Below, piece by piece: positions 51,271 through 63,972 of a DNA stretch of 64,000 nucleotides. The position numbers and the translations under genes are program-made. The notes beneath the pieces were generated by a model. The model saw nothing but the letters and a program-made list of their open reading frames with translations. It was not told the DNA's origin and ran no database searches. Numbering within the stretch: position 1 is the first letter of the stretch; every line of letters begins with the position of its first letter. The stretch is from Scylla paramamosain (taxonomy: Eukaryota; Arthropoda; Malacostraca; Decapoda; Portunidae): contig NC_087151.1 of NCBI RefSeq assembly GCF_035594125.1, forward strand, positions 23,667,831-23,731,830, given 5' to 3'.

Positions 51271-52690
51271 AACTTACTTTTTTGGAAATGTTCTATTTCT
51301 CCAGAGAAGTTCTTTGTATACATTTTTTGGCGTTTTTGTACTTAATATGGTGAATGAGCCTCATAACACACACTTTTAGTAATAACGTTTTCTTTCTCAA
51401 TATAGATTAATACTTATTTGTGTTAGCGTCTCATCACCTAAAAACCGTAAAAAACTCTCATAAGACACGTGTGTGGAAATATCGCTTAGTTTCCCCATAA
51501 TGTAAATAATGTAAATGTCTAGGCGTTTTGGTATATAATGAACTGAAAAAAAAAAACACTGAAAAACACACATTATTGGTAATGTTGTTATGTTCCTCCG
51601 GACAGAGAGTTTTGCATGCATTTTAGAGTTTTGGTACGTAAGAATCTCAAAAAAAAAAAAAAAAAAACACTCGAAAAACACTTTATTTGAGAGATTGTTC
51701 TGTTTCTCCTTAAGGGATGTTTTTCATGAATTTTAGCGTTTTGATACGCAAAACCTGAAAAAAAAATGTTTTTGGCAGTTGTTTTATTTTCTAATAAGAT
51801 AACTTAAGATATCTTAAGATATCTAACTAAATAAAAAAAAAAAACAGTCATAATGCAGGTTTTTGGTAATATAGATGTGTTTCTTAATATAGGTATATAG
51901 GTATATATGCATACAGGTAAGCATTTTGAAGTTTTCGCACCTATCATAGTGAATAAGATTCATAATTCATAACGCTTTTCTTAATGTTGTTCTGTTTCTG
52001 AATATAGAGTACTATTTTTGTGTTTTAGCGTCCTGATAGCTTTTGTTTGTGATTATTTCGTTTCGTTTCCCTATACTGGAACCTTTGCATAGGTTTTGGC
52101 ATTTTGATATCTAACAAAAACACTTAAAACACACGTTTTTTAATATTATATGCTGATTTTTTTATTTTATTTTATTTTATTTATTTATTTATTTTTTTTT
52201 TTCTCCAGAAAGGGTTCTTTCTATGCATTTTGGCGTTTTGGTACGTAACATGGTGAATCACACTCATAATACACATTTTTGTAATGATGCTTTTTTTGTT
52301 CCCCCAATATAGAGAAATATTCATAAGTTTTAGCGTTTCAGCACCGAAGAATCTTAAAAAAACACTCATAAGATACGTTTGTGGTAATATCGTTTAGTTT
52401 CCTCATATGTGCTACATTGCATATGTTTAGGCGTTTTTGCACCTAATGAACTTAAAAACACTTTGATACCTTAGAACATTGAAAAAAAAAAGAAAAAAAA
52501 ACATATACACGTTTGTGATTATATCGTTTCATTATATATGCTAATTTGCATGTATTTGGCAATTTCGTACCTAACAAGCTGAAAAACAATTAAAACTCAT
52601 GCTTTTGGATTTTTTTTTTTTTTTTTTTACCTAACAAACTGAAAATACTTAAAGCACACATTTTTGAAAAATGTTGTTCTGTTTCCCCAA
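51271..52690 (+). repeat. Satellite block IIc: forward segment of the 11-mer family
   Basis: From about 51,271 monomers read forward (TTTGGAAATGTTCTATTTCTC, TTTGTACTTAATATGGTGAA). Types such as TTTCAGCACCGAAGAATC and ATATGTTTAGGCGTTTTTGC match block II, not the A-E set. It is a ~1.4-kb inversion or the edge of an opposed array. Register is irregular, with TTAAGATATCTTAAGATATC near 51,802-51,821. Confidence 0.78.
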
Positions 52691-54555
52691 GTACAAGGCC
52701 AAAATCCATAGAAAGTACCCTATATGGGAAAGTAAAAGACATTAAGAGAAGCGAATTATGCGCATTTTTTTTTTTAACTTCTTAGGTACAAAAAGACGAA
52801 AAGGCGTTAATAGCACTCTATATGGAGATACGAAACACCATTGACAAAAACCTATTTTTTTTTTTGTGTGTGTGTGTTTTTGAACTATTTAAGTATCAAA
52901 ACACTAAAACTCAAATAACCCTTTATGGAGAAACAAAAGACATTCAGATAAGAGACATTTCAGATATGAGAGTTTTGAGCTTCTTAGGTATCAAAAAGGC
53001 GAAATCGCATCAGTAACACCCTATATCGAGAAAAAAGAACATAACCAAAAATTTGAATTTCAAGTGTTTTTCTTTTTAGGTACCAAAAAACGCAAAAATA
53101 CTTGCAAAGTCAATTATATTAAGAAATTAAATGACATTACTAGAAACATATTTTGAGTATTTTTGTGCATGTTAAGCTCCAAAACTCTAAGAAAAAAACA
53201 AAAAGTATGGAAAATCACCCAATATGGGAATAGAAAAGAACTTTACCAAAAACTTATCTTTTTCGGCTTCTTACATACCAAAACGCTAAAACGCATGCAA
53301 AACACCCTGTAAGAAGAAACAGAATAGTATTACCAAAATAAAAAATTTTAAGTGTTTTGAGCTTGTTACGTACAAAAACGCCAAAATACATGGAAAGTAC
53401 ACTATATGAGGAAACGAAAGAATATTATGAGAAACGTTTATTATGAGTGTTTTTTACCTTCTTATGTAACAAAACGTGATAAAACATGAATAGCACTCTA
53501 AATGGAGAAACTGAACATTACTAAAACTTTTATTTTAGTGTATTTCACATGATTTAGGTACCAAAACGCCAAAATGCATGCAAAGCACTCTATATGGCGA
53601 AAAGAAACAACATTTCCAGAAAAGTGCCTTTCGAGTGTTCATGAGCGTGTTAGGCAGCAAAACGCTAAAAAAAAAAAAATGGAAAACACTTTATACGGAA
53701 AAAGAAAACAATATTACTAAAATCATGTCTTTTGAGTGTTTTGAACTATTTATGTACCAAAACGATAAAACGCAGAGAAAACATCCCTTATGGGAAAACA
53801 CAATAACGTTACCAAAAAAAAAAAGTATTTTGAGTGTTTTTCCTCATGTTACGTACAAAAAAAGCGAAAAATGTGTAGAAAGTATCTTATATGGGGAAAC
53901 GAAAAGACATTATGAGAACCGTTTATTATTAGTGTTTTTTTTTAAGATACCAAAACTCGAGAGTACATGACACTCTATATGGAGTAACAGAACATTAACA
54001 AAAACGTGTATTTTAAATATATATCACATCTTTAGGTATCAAACAACCAAAATGCATACAAAGCACATTAACTGGAGAAAGGAAACGAGATTTTAAAAAA
54101 AAAAATATCTTTGAAGAGTGTGCTAAGCACCATATCGCTAAAAAGCATGGAAAGGAACCTCTATGGGAAAAGAAAACAACATTACAAATAACTACTTTTT
54201 TCAGTCTTTTGAGGTACTTACGTACCAGAACGCTAAAACGGATGGAAAACAACCTTTTATGGCGAAACAGAATAACATTACTAAAAATCAATACCTTGTG
54301 TGTTTATTTTTAGCTTGTCATGGAAAACACCCTATATGGGAAAGCAAAATATCATTACCAAAAATTATTCTTTTCATTTTTTTTTTTTAGCTATTTTCGT
54401 AGGAAACGCATGAAAACACCTCTTATGTGCAATAATAGAATAAATTTACCAAAATCGTGTATTTTGAGTGTTTTTCAGCTTGTTACGTAGAGAAATACCA
54501 AAAAGCATGCAAACTACTGCATATAGGGCAATGAAAAGACATTATCAGAGTTATG

Positions 54556-54610
<55 letters not shown>

Positions 54611-57600
54611 GGTAAGAAAACGCGAAAACTGTTAATAGCACTCTATATGGAGAAAAGGAAAAAAACATTACGAAAAACGTGTATTTTTATTGTTTTTTAC
54701 ATTGTTAGGTACCAAAACGCAGAAATTTATGCAGAAATGTACGAGTATGTAGAAATGCATCCCCTTATATGGGGAAAAGAAAAGACATTACAAGAAACGT
54801 ATCTGTTGAGTGTTTTCCTGGGTATTAGGCACTAAAACGCTAAACAGAATGGAAAACACCATATATGGAATCAGAAAACAAGTATTTTTTGCGTTTTTAA
54901 CTACTTACATACAAAAACACCAAAATATAAAGGAAAGGACATTACGAGAACCGTGTATTTTGAGTGTTTTGAGCTTCTTAGGCACCAAAAACGCTAAAAT
55001 GCCTGAATAGCACTCTATAAGGAGAAAGAGAACATTACCAAAAACGTCTATTTTGAGCGTGTTTCTCATTTTTAGGTACAAAAACGCCAAAATGCACGCA
55101 AAACGCACTATATGGGGAAAGGCAACGACATTTAGAAAAAAAAACATGTCTTTTGAGTATTTTTGAGCGTGCTACGAACCATAACGCTAAAAAGTATGGA
55201 AAGCAAACTATTTGGGAAAACAAACCAACATTATCAAAAAAGTCAGTAGTTTTTGAACCAAAACGCTAAGATGTTTGTAAAGCACCCTTCATAAGGAAAA
55301 ACAAACTATTACAAAAATATTAGTAATCTGAGTTTTTGAGCTTGTTACGTAGAAAAATGCCAAAATGCGTCCAAAGTATCCTGTATAAGGAAACGAAATG
55401 ACATTACGAGAAACATGTATTATAATTTTTTTCCTTAGATATCTAAACACTAAAATGCATGAAAAGCACTCTATATTTTAGGTATCATAGCGCTAAAACG
55501 GATGAATAGCATCCCATATGTAGAAACAAAACAATATTTCCAAAAACGTGCATTTTTAAGTGTTTTTAACATTGATAGGTACCAAAATGCGAAAATGCAT
55601 GAATAGCACCTTATATGGGGAAAGGAAACAAGATTTCCAGAAACGTGTCTTTTGAGTGGTTATGAGCGTGCACTAAAACGCTAAAAAGCATAGAAAACAC
55701 CTTATAAGGGAAAGGAAAACAACATTACCGAAAACGTGTCTTTTGAGTGTTTTTCAGGTGCATACTGAGCTAATACTCATGCAAAACACCCTTTATGGGG
55801 GAAACACAATAACTTTACTAAAAAAGTGTATTTTGAGGTTTTTTTTTAGCTTATTACGTAAAAAAGCCAAAATGCATGTAAAATACACTAAACGGAATAA
55901 CGAAAAGACATTACAAGAAACTTTTATTATGAGAGTTTTAAGCTTCTTAGATACCAAAATGTTAAAACACACGATTAGCACTCTATTTTGGAGAAAAAGG
56001 ACATTTCCAAAAACGTGTTTTTTTCAGAGTTTTTCACATTGATAGATACCAAAACGCAAAAAGCATTAAATGCCCCCTATATGGAGAAAACAAGAGACAT
56101 TACCAGAAACGTGTCTTTTCAGTGTTTTTTTTTTTTTTTTGTGTTAGGTACCAAAAAACGGTAAAAATCATGGAAAACACAAAAACAAAACATTAAATGT
56201 GTCTTCGGACAATTTTTTTTTAACTTCTTACATACCAAAACGCTGAAAGGCATGGCTAAGGAGAATTACATTACCAAAAAAACAAGTATTTTTAGCTTTT
56301 TAAGGTTGTTACGTTGAAAAATTTAGAATTGCAGGGAAAGTACCCTATATGGGGAAACGGAAAGACATTATGAGAAACATGTATTATGAGAGTTTTTGAG
56401 TTTCTTAGGTACCAAAACTCGAAAACGCATGAATAGCACTCTGGTGAAAAGAACAATATTACAAAATATGAATATACCAAGTGTATTTCACATTTTTTAG
56501 ACGCCATAACGCTAAAATGCATGCAAATCACAATATATGAGGAAAAGAAACGACATTTCCAGAAACGTGTCAGAGACGTCTCAACAGCATTACCAAAAAC
56601 GGGTATTTTTAAGAGTTTTGAGCTTGTTACGTACATAAATGCCAAAATACATGGAAGTACACTATATGGGGAAAAGAAAGGACCTTACAAAAACCGTGTC
56701 GTGTGAATGTTTTTGAGCTTTTTAGGTAGCATAACTCGAAAACGCATGAATAGTATTCTATATGGAGAAATATAACATTACCAAAAACACGTATTATGAC
56801 TTTAACTCACATTTTTATGTACCAAAACGCCAAAATGCACGCAAAACACCCTTTAAGAGAAAAAGAAACGAGATTTATAAAACCTGCCTTTTGCGTATTT
56901 ATGAACGTGCTGGTTACTATAACGCTAAAAAAAAAAAAAAAAGCATGGGAAGAACCTAATATTGAAAACAAAACATTACGAAACACGTTTCTTTTCATAG
57001 TTTATGATCTACTTACAAGTCAAAACGTTAAAGCCCATGTAAAAAACAATCTCTATGAATGAAAATAACATCACAAAAAACAAGTATTTCGAGTGTTTTT
57101 TTTTACTTTTTATTTAGAAAAATGCAAAATGCTTTTTTCTAAGTAAAAATCCAAAATCTTTTTTTCATTTTTACTTAGAATTTTTTTTACTTTTTGCATT
57201 TGCCCAAAATGCAAAAAAAATATTACATTGAAAAAAAATACAATAACATTAACAAAAACAAGTTATTTGAGTGTTTTTAACCTTGTTATGGACAAAAAAC
57301 GCAAAAATGCATGGAAAGTACCTTACATAGGGAAACAAAAGGACACTATGAGAAACGTTTGTTATGAGTGTTTTTGATCTTTCTGGTATTAAAATTTGAA
57401 ACAGCATGAATAGCACTCAATATGGAGAAAGAGAACAAAATTACGAAAAATATGTGTTTTGAGTGTATTTCACATTATTAGGTACCAAACCGCCAGCATA
57501 TACGGAAAGCACACTATATGGGGGAAAGGAAACGACTTTAAAAAAAGAAAAAAATGTCTTTTAAATATTTATGAGTACGTGGTAGTCACCATAACCCTAA

Positions 57601-57760
57601 AAAGCATGGAAACATCTTATATGAGAAAAGAAAACAACTTTGCCAAAAAGTTTTCTTTTAAGTGTTTGTTTTTTTTTAGCTACTTACATAACAAAATGCT
57701 GAAACGCATACAAAACACCCTTTAAGGAGAAACAGAAAAAAAAAAACATTACCAAAAACA
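52691..57760 (-). repeat. Satellite block IIIa: reverse five-monomer HOR
   Basis: From about 52,691 monomers are reverse complements of the A-E set: ATGAATAGCACTCTATATGG (A), ATTACGAGAAACGTGTATTA (B/A junction), GAGCGTGTTAGGCACC (D), CACATTATTAGGTACC (E). D landmarks lie near 53,645, 54,115, 55,168, 55,665 and 56,143, with steps of about 480 where regular. It is the same HOR as block I in opposite orientation. Confidence 0.87.
54548..54609. repeat. (ATT)n microsatellite in block III
   Basis: About 20 ATT units replace part of a B-type monomer between GTTATGC and ATAGGTAAG. Confidence 0.93.
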
Positions 57761-58004
57761 AGGAGGAGGCAGTAGGCACCTGCCGAAACGATAATTACTC
57801 CCAGTGAGGTCTAAAGCACAGTTCAGGGGGTGCTGTGAACTTATCATTAAACCCAGCAGTGACCTCACTGAACGTTTCCCTTTGTGTCTCACAACACAAG
57901 GGGGCAGTCACAGCCTGCTCTCTAAAGACAACTCTCTTCCTCCACACAAAACTACAAGCACCTAATAACACACACACCCTTCACTCAAAAATTTTTAAAT
58001 CATC

Positions 58005-58856
58005 ATGGCGACTCCTACACCTGCCTCGGAGTCCTCATCAGGGGAGGGGACCATAAATGTCCCCAGGTCAGACTGCCTTTCTGTCAACGACCCTAAGTGT
58101 CTTGACACCCCCCTCAACTTTTTCTTCATTAACTTCTGCAACATTCGCGGTCTAAGATCTAATTTTCAGTCTGCAGAACACCATCTTTCCTCTTCTAAAC
58201 CTCATCTTCTTTTCCTCACTGAAACTCAGGTGTCTGAGGCAACTGCCAGTAGCCCCTTTTCTATTCCCTCCTACTTTCTCTATCCTCATTTTCGATCCAA
58301 ATCTGGATGCTGTGTTTATGTGCGCAGTGACTTAACCTACACTCTTGAATCTTTCGAGTTTTCCACCATCTGGCTACGACTACAGAGTCACTCTCAAACT
58401 AAATTTATCTGTGCTCTATACCTTTCACCTAACTCCTCTAACTATAAAAAATTCTTTGACTGTTTAACTTCCATAGTGGAGCACATTCTGACTCTCTTCC
58501 CTTTTGCAGAGATCACCATTCTTGGAGACTTCAATGTTCACCACCAGCTTTGGCTTTCCTCTCCCTTCACTGACCATCCTGGTGAACTAGCCTTCAACTT
58601 TGCTATACTCCATGACCTAGAGCAGTTGGTGCAACACCCTACTCGTATTCCTGACCGTTTTGTAGATATGCCCAACATTCTTGACCTTTTCCTGACCTCT
58701 AATCCTTCTGCTTATGCTGTCACCCTTTCTTCTCCGTTGGTCTCCTTCGATCACAATCTCATATATGTATCTTGTCCTATCGTTCCAATCTCTCCTCAGG
58801 ATCCCCTAAGCAAAGGTGCCTCTAACCTTTTGCCTCTGCTAGTTGGAGGGACCTGA
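58005..58856 (+). pseudogene. LINE-5 ORF, endonuclease domain
   Basis: These 283 codons run from the shared ATG. They are the most complete single-frame endonuclease here. CNIRGL is at residues 45-50, LTETQ at 71-75, YLSPNSSN at 139-146 and GDFNVH at 174-179. The final motif reads SFDHNLI at 247-253 where other copies have SSDHNLI, so the catalytic Asp-His is kept. A frameshift near 58,805 ends the frame (short Gly-Thr tail). The protein would nick target DNA for target-primed reverse transcription. Confidence 0.9.
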
Positions 58857-59295
58857 GGAGGTATTTTTCTGACTTTCCTTGGAATGACCACTGCTTCCGT
58901 GTCAGAGACCCGTCTTTGTGTGCTGAGCACATAACAGGGGTGGTAGTGTCTGGCATGGAGGCGTACATTCCTCACACTTTTTCTCGACCTAAACCTTCCA
59001 AACCTTGGTTTAACACAGCTTGTTTTCGTGCTATACATGGTAGAGAGGTGGCCCACAAAAGGTACTTAAGCCTTCCATCACAAGATCTAGCTCCTCTCGT
59101 AACTTCTGGCATCTAGCCAAAAATATCTCCAATAACTTTGCTTCTTCTTCTTTCCCTCCTTTATTTCAAATAGATGGCACCACTGGTATCACATTTATTT
59201 CTAAAGCTGAACTCTTCGCTAAACCTTTTGCTAAAAAATCTACCTTATACGATTCAAGGCTTGTTCCTCCCTCTCCTCCACCCTCTGACTACTTC

Positions 59296-59499
59296 ATGCT
59301 ACCTATTAAAATTCTTCGCAATGATGTTTTCCATACCCTTGCTGGCCTAAGCCTTCGGAAGGCTTATGGACCTGATGGGGTCCCTACTATTGTTCTCCGA
59401 AACTGTGCCTCCGTGCTTGCACTTTGCCTAGTCAAACTCTTTCAGCTCTGTCTGTCAAAATCTACCTTTCCTTCTTGCTGGAAGTTTGGCTACATTTAA
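59296..59499 (+). pseudogene. LINE-5 RT fingers fragment
   Basis: It covers [20 protein letters not shown] and TFPSCWKFGYI and then hits a stop (TAA) where LINE-3 reads QPVPKKGD. The next frame carries LKRVTVLIPQ as out-of-frame sequence. Confidence 0.82.
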
Positions 59500-60100
59500 C
59501 CTGTTCCTAAAAAGGGTGACCGTTCTAATCCCTCAAACTCCCGTCCTATTGCAAAAATTTTCTACCTATCTAAAGATTTTAAATCTATCCTCAACAAAAA
59601 GATTCTTAAACATCTATCTTTTCACAAACTTCCATCTAATCACCAGTATGGGTTCCGTCATGGCCGCTCTACTGGTGATCTTCTGGCTTTCCTTACTGAG
59701 TCTCCTTTAGATATTTTGGTGAAACTTTTGTTGTTGCCTTGGACATATCAAAAGCTTTTTGATTGAGTCTGGCACAAAGCTTTGATTTCCAAACTACCCT
59801 CCTACGGCCTCTATCCTTCTCTCTGTAACTTCATCTTAAGTTTCCTTTCTGACCGTTCTATTGCTGCTGCGGTAGACGGTCACTGTTCTTCTCCTAAATC
59901 TATTAACTATTAACAGTGGTGTTTCTCAGGGTTCTGTCCTGTCACCCACTCTCTTCTTATTATTCATTAATGATCTAAACCAAACTTCTTGTCCTATCCA
60001 CTCCTACGCTGATGATACCACCCTGCACTTTTCCACGTCTTTTCATAGACATCCAACCCTTAAGGAGGTAAACATTTCACGCACGGAAGCCACAGAATGC

Positions 60101-60403
60101 TTGATTTCTGATCTTTCTAAACTTTCTGATTGGGTCAGAGCAAACTTGGTATTGTTCAATGCCTCAAAAATTCAATTCCTTCATCTATCAACTCGACACA
60201 ACCTTCCTGACAACTATCCCCTGATCTGCAATGACACTCAACTATCCCCCTCTTCTTCACTGAACATCCTCGGTCTGTCCTTTACTTATAATCTGAACTG
60301 GAAACTTCATATTTCATCTCTAGCTAAAACAGCTTCTATGAAGGTAGGTGGTGTTCTGAGACGTCTCTGCCAGTTTTTCTCACCCCCCCCCCCCAGCTGC
60401 TAG
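60101..60403 (+). pseudogene. LINE-5 RT palm/thumb fragment
   Basis: It starts just after the YADDTT segment (near 60,010, in a separate frame). It carries ANLVLFNASKIQFLHLSTRH and [20 protein letters not shown], ending in the C-run near 60,390. The C-run (CACCCCCCCCCCCAG) is a slippage hotspot that also differs in length in LINE-1, LINE-3, LINE-4 and the old LINE. Confidence 0.83.
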
Positions 60404-60597
60404 CTCTTATCCGTCCATGTATGGAGTGTGCTTCACATGTCTTGGGGGGGTTCCACTCATACTGCTCTTCTAGACAGCGTTTCGTTTTATCAACTCCTCT
60501 CCTCTAAATGACTGTCTTCAACCTTTCTCTCACCGCCGCAATGTTGCATCTCTAGCTATCTTCTACCACTATTTTCATACTAACTGCTCTTCTGATC

Positions 60598-60831
60598 TTG
60601 CTAACTGCATGCCTCCCCTCCTCCCGCGGCCTCTCTGCACAAGACTTTCTTCTTTCTCTTACCCCTATTGGTATCCACCTCTCTAATGCAAGAGTTAACC
60701 AGTACTCTCAATCATTCATTCCTTTCTCTGGTAAACTCTGGAACTCCCTGCCTGTTTCTGTATTTCCACCTTCCTATGACTTAAATTCCTTCAAGAGGGA
60801 GGTTTCAAGACACTTATCCATGAATTTTTGA
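60598..60831 (+). pseudogene. LINE-5 C-terminal fragment
   Basis: It ends with NSLPVSVFPPSYDLNSF and VSRHLSMNF followed by TGA, the family's C-terminus. The upstream part of this frame is out of register with the other copies until about residue 28. Confidence 0.83.
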
Positions 60832-60949
60832 CTACTGCTTTGACCCTTTTATGAGACTGGCATTTGATTGGGCATTTTTTAATTGTTTTTTTTTGTTTCC
60901 CTTGGCCAGTATCTTATATGGCCAGCCTCCTATATGAAATAGAAAAAAA

Positions 60950-61623
60950 AAGTATTTTGAGTGCTTTGAGGTTTAAAAAAAACACCGAAAATGCAGGCAA
61001 AGATCCTTATATGGGGAAACAAAAAGGCATTACAAAAAAAACGTGTATTATGAGAGTTCTTCAGCTTCTTATGTACCAAAGGGGTAAAAGGTATGAAAAA
61101 CACTCTATATGTAGAAACACAAGAACACTACAAAAAAAAAAAATATTTGACTGTCTCACATTGTTAAGTGCTAAATGCCAAAATGCATGCACAACACCCT
61201 TTATGGGGAATGGAAGCAAGATTTATAGAAATGTCTTTTTTGAGTTTTTTTTTCATCGTGTTAGGCAGGAAAATGCTAAAAACCATGGAAAACACCCTGT
61301 ATAGAAAAAAAAAAAACACCAAAAACCTGGCTTTTGAGTTTTTTCAGCTTCTTACATACTAAAACCCTAAAACTCAAGCAACACACCCTTTTTAGAAAAA
61401 AAAAAAACACAATAACTTTACAATAAACGTGTATTTTGTTTGTTTTGAGCTTGTTACGTAGAAAATGCAAAAATGCATGGAAAGTAAAAAAACAAAAATA
61501 AGAAAACAAAAAAGATATTAAGAGAAAAGTGTACAATGAGAGTTTTTGTGTTTTTAGGTACCAAAACGACATTACCAGAAACGTGTCTTTTGAATGTTTT
61601 GTAGCTTGTTAAGCATCAAAATG

Positions 61624-61656
<33 letters not shown>

Positions 61657-62980
61657 ATGGAAATCACCCTCCATGGGAATACAAAACTATAAGAAAAACG
61701 TGCTATTTTTTTTTTTTTTTAGTTTTGTTTTTGAACTTCTTGCGTCCATAAACTCTAAAACGTATGTAAAACACCATTCATGATTAAACAGAATAACATT
61801 ACCGAAAACAAGTATTTTGAGTGTTTTTGAGCTTCTTACATTGAAAAACACACAACTGCATGCAAAATACCCTGTATGGGAAAATGAAATGACATTACGA
61901 GAAACATGTATTATGAGTGTTTCTAAGGTACCAAAATGTTAAAATGCTTTAATAGGACTCTATATGGAGAAACAGAACAACATTACCACAAATGTGTTTT
62001 TTGAGAATATCTCACATTATTAGATACCAAACCACCAAAATGCATGTATAGCACCTTCGATGGGGAAAGGAAACAACATTTTCAGAATCGTGTCTTTTGA
62101 GTGTTTTTGAGCGTGTTAGGCACCAAGACGCTTAAAAAAAAAAAAAAAAAAAAAAACATGGCAATCAGCCTACATAAGAAAACAAAACAACGTAAGCAAA
62201 AACGTGTTTTTTAAAGTGTTTTTGAGGTACTTACTAAAACGCTAAAACGCAGGGAAAACACCTTTTACGGAGAAACACAATAACTTCACCAATAACGTGA
62301 ATTTTGAGTGTTTTTGAGCTTGTTACGTACAAAAACGCCATAATGCATGGAAAATACCCTATATGGAGAAAGGAAAGAACATTACGAGAAACGTGTATTA
62401 TGAAAGTTTTGGAGCTCGTTAGGTATCAAAACGCTAATACTCACAAATAGCACTCTATATGGAGAAACAGGAAAACATCACCAAAAATCTGTATTTTGAG
62501 TGTATTTCACATTATTACGTACAAAAATGTAATGTAATGGAATACAGTATAAGAATGTAATGGACGCAAAGCACCTTATATGGGTAAAGGGAACTATATA
62601 TCTAAAATTGTCTATTTTCACCCTTTATAAGCGTGCTAGCCACAAAAACCAGGAAAAGCTTGGAAAGCACCTCATATCAGAAAACAAAACATAACTAAAA
62701 AAAAGTCTCTTTTTTAGTGTTTTTGAGCTACTTATGTACAAAAACGCATGGAAAAAAAACACATTTTTGAAAAACACATTACCAAAAATGTGTATTTTGC
62801 GTGTTTTTGAGCTTGTTACGTAGAAAAAAAATAACAAATTGCATGCAAGGAACTCTATATAGGGAAACGAAAAGACATTACGTGAAACATGTATTATGAG
62901 AGTTTTTGATCTTAGGTTCTAAAATAATGAAACGCATGAATTGCACTTTATATGTGCAAACAGATCATTACCAAAAAAAA
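60950..62980 (-). repeat. Satellite block IIIb: reverse five-monomer HOR, end of array
   Basis: It resumes mid-monomer at AGTATTTTGAG. D landmarks lie near 61,256, 61,605, 62,108 and 62,630. It ends at ATTACCAAAAAAAATAG, where the Penelope-like element begins, again at an A-tract of a monomer junction. Confidence 0.87.
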
Positions 62981-62984
62981 TAGA

Positions 62985-63321
62985 GTTAGTGTTCTTGCCG
63001 GTGTCAATGAACACTAACACATACGCTGATTACGTTCTCAAAAACTGCACATGGACTGACAGAGACGTGGAAAAAGGATTCATCCAAGGTGTTTTAGCGT
63101 GCTATATAGCACGCTTGTATATGGAAACACTAGAGACTGATCACTTTATGAGAATAATGAGTAGAGGCTCAACATGGCTTAGGTATGTTGATGATGTGCT
63201 AGTTATAGTCCCAAAGGGCACGAATATGAATATTAAGCATTGCTTAACAAAGTCCATAAGGATATCCAATTTACGGTGGAAGAGGAACAAGACAATAGAT
63301 TACCTTTCCAAGATACGGTAA
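62985..63321 (+). pseudogene. Penelope-like RT, palm fragment
   Basis: The open frame starts in satellite at 62,941, but element homology begins only near 62,985. It carries LACYIARLYMETLE, then WLRYVDDVLVIVP with the catalytic YVDD at 63,184-63,195. Penelope RTs typically have a YVDD-like box preceded by an LYM(E) strand, which fits. After KGTNMNIK the frame runs out of register with the next segment; a one- or two-base indel near 63,235-63,250 joins them. Confidence 0.83.
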
Positions 63322-63497
63322 TCTGGAGGGAAGAAGAAGGAGTCAGTTTTTCTGTTTACAGAAAACCCACCAATAAGGACGATTTCATTCACTACCTTTC
63401 AGCCCACAGCATGAGGGTCAAATCTGGTGTGATTATTGGTTTTTACTTAAGAGCGTTCAGAATTTGCAGCAACAACTTCCTAGAGCAAGAAATATGA
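63240..63497 (+). pseudogene. Penelope-like RT, C-terminal part
   Basis: It continues in another frame: LNKVHKDIQFTVEEE, RLPFQDTVIW, VYRKPTNKDDFIHYLSAHS and FYLRAFRICS. These match the order of thumb-proximal motifs in Penelope RTs (LPFLDT-like, then VYRKPT, then the RA..C region). A TGA stop at 63,495-63,497 interrupts it, and the frame reads on as YIISTFKKLGYPEG to about 63,716. Confidence 0.85.
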
Positions 63498-63715
63498 TAT
63501 ATCATATCAACTTTCAAAAAGCTGGGTTATCCTGAAGGGCTCCTTGTTAGGCTTACGAAAAAGGCAAAGAAAATAACAACTGAAAACAAAGAGAATAAAG
63601 ATCCCTGTACAACCAGCGAAAGAGAGAGGTATATATGTGTACCAAATTCGGACAAGGCTTCCATAATTAATAAATATTTGTCTAAAACAGGATTAAAAAT
63701 AGTAACATTAGCGTA

Positions 63716-63972
63716 GTGTACAGCATACCATGTAAAGGTTGTACAAAGCAATACATATGTAGGAGAAACAGGCAGGGGACTTAAAACAAGAATAACAGAG
63801 CATAGGAGAGATGTTTTAAAACACAACACATCAAACTCCCTTGTATTGCACATAGAAAAATGTAAACACCTACCAAAATGGGAAGAGGCTAAAGAAATTA
63901 AAGTTGGATTGAAGAAAAAGAATGAGAAAAGCTATAGAGGCAGCCCTCATAACAACTTGGGAAGTCATTAAC
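63716..63972 (+). pseudogene. Penelope-like GIY-YIG-type endonuclease fragment
   Basis: The segment encodes VYSIPCKGCTKQYI, and after a base shift near 63,757 continues as VGETGRGLKTRITEHRRDV and HIEKCKHLPKW. Cys residues after IPC, the GETGR loop and the R...EH...D pattern are those of the C-terminal endonuclease of canonical Penelope elements. The frame ends with HNNLGSH and TAA near 63,972. This domain separates Penelope-like elements from LINEs. Confidence 0.83.

Larger units (their letters stand above)
57761..60949 (+). mobile_element. LINE-5: near full-length LINE, plus strand
   Basis: It starts at AGGAGGAGGCAGTAGG, as in LINE-3, and ends at CCTCCTATATGAAATAG plus an A-run at about 60,942-60,950. 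The ATG is at 58,005. It is about 3.19 kb. The endonuclease is long and open, while the RT half is split by indels and an in-frame stop (TGA in TTTTTGATTGAG near 59,760). The satellite to the left ends ATTACCAAAAACA and to the right resumes AGTATTTTGAG, so the insertion lies in the A-tract at a monomer junction. The linker lost about 90 bp near 59,085 relative to LINE-3. Confidence 0.92.
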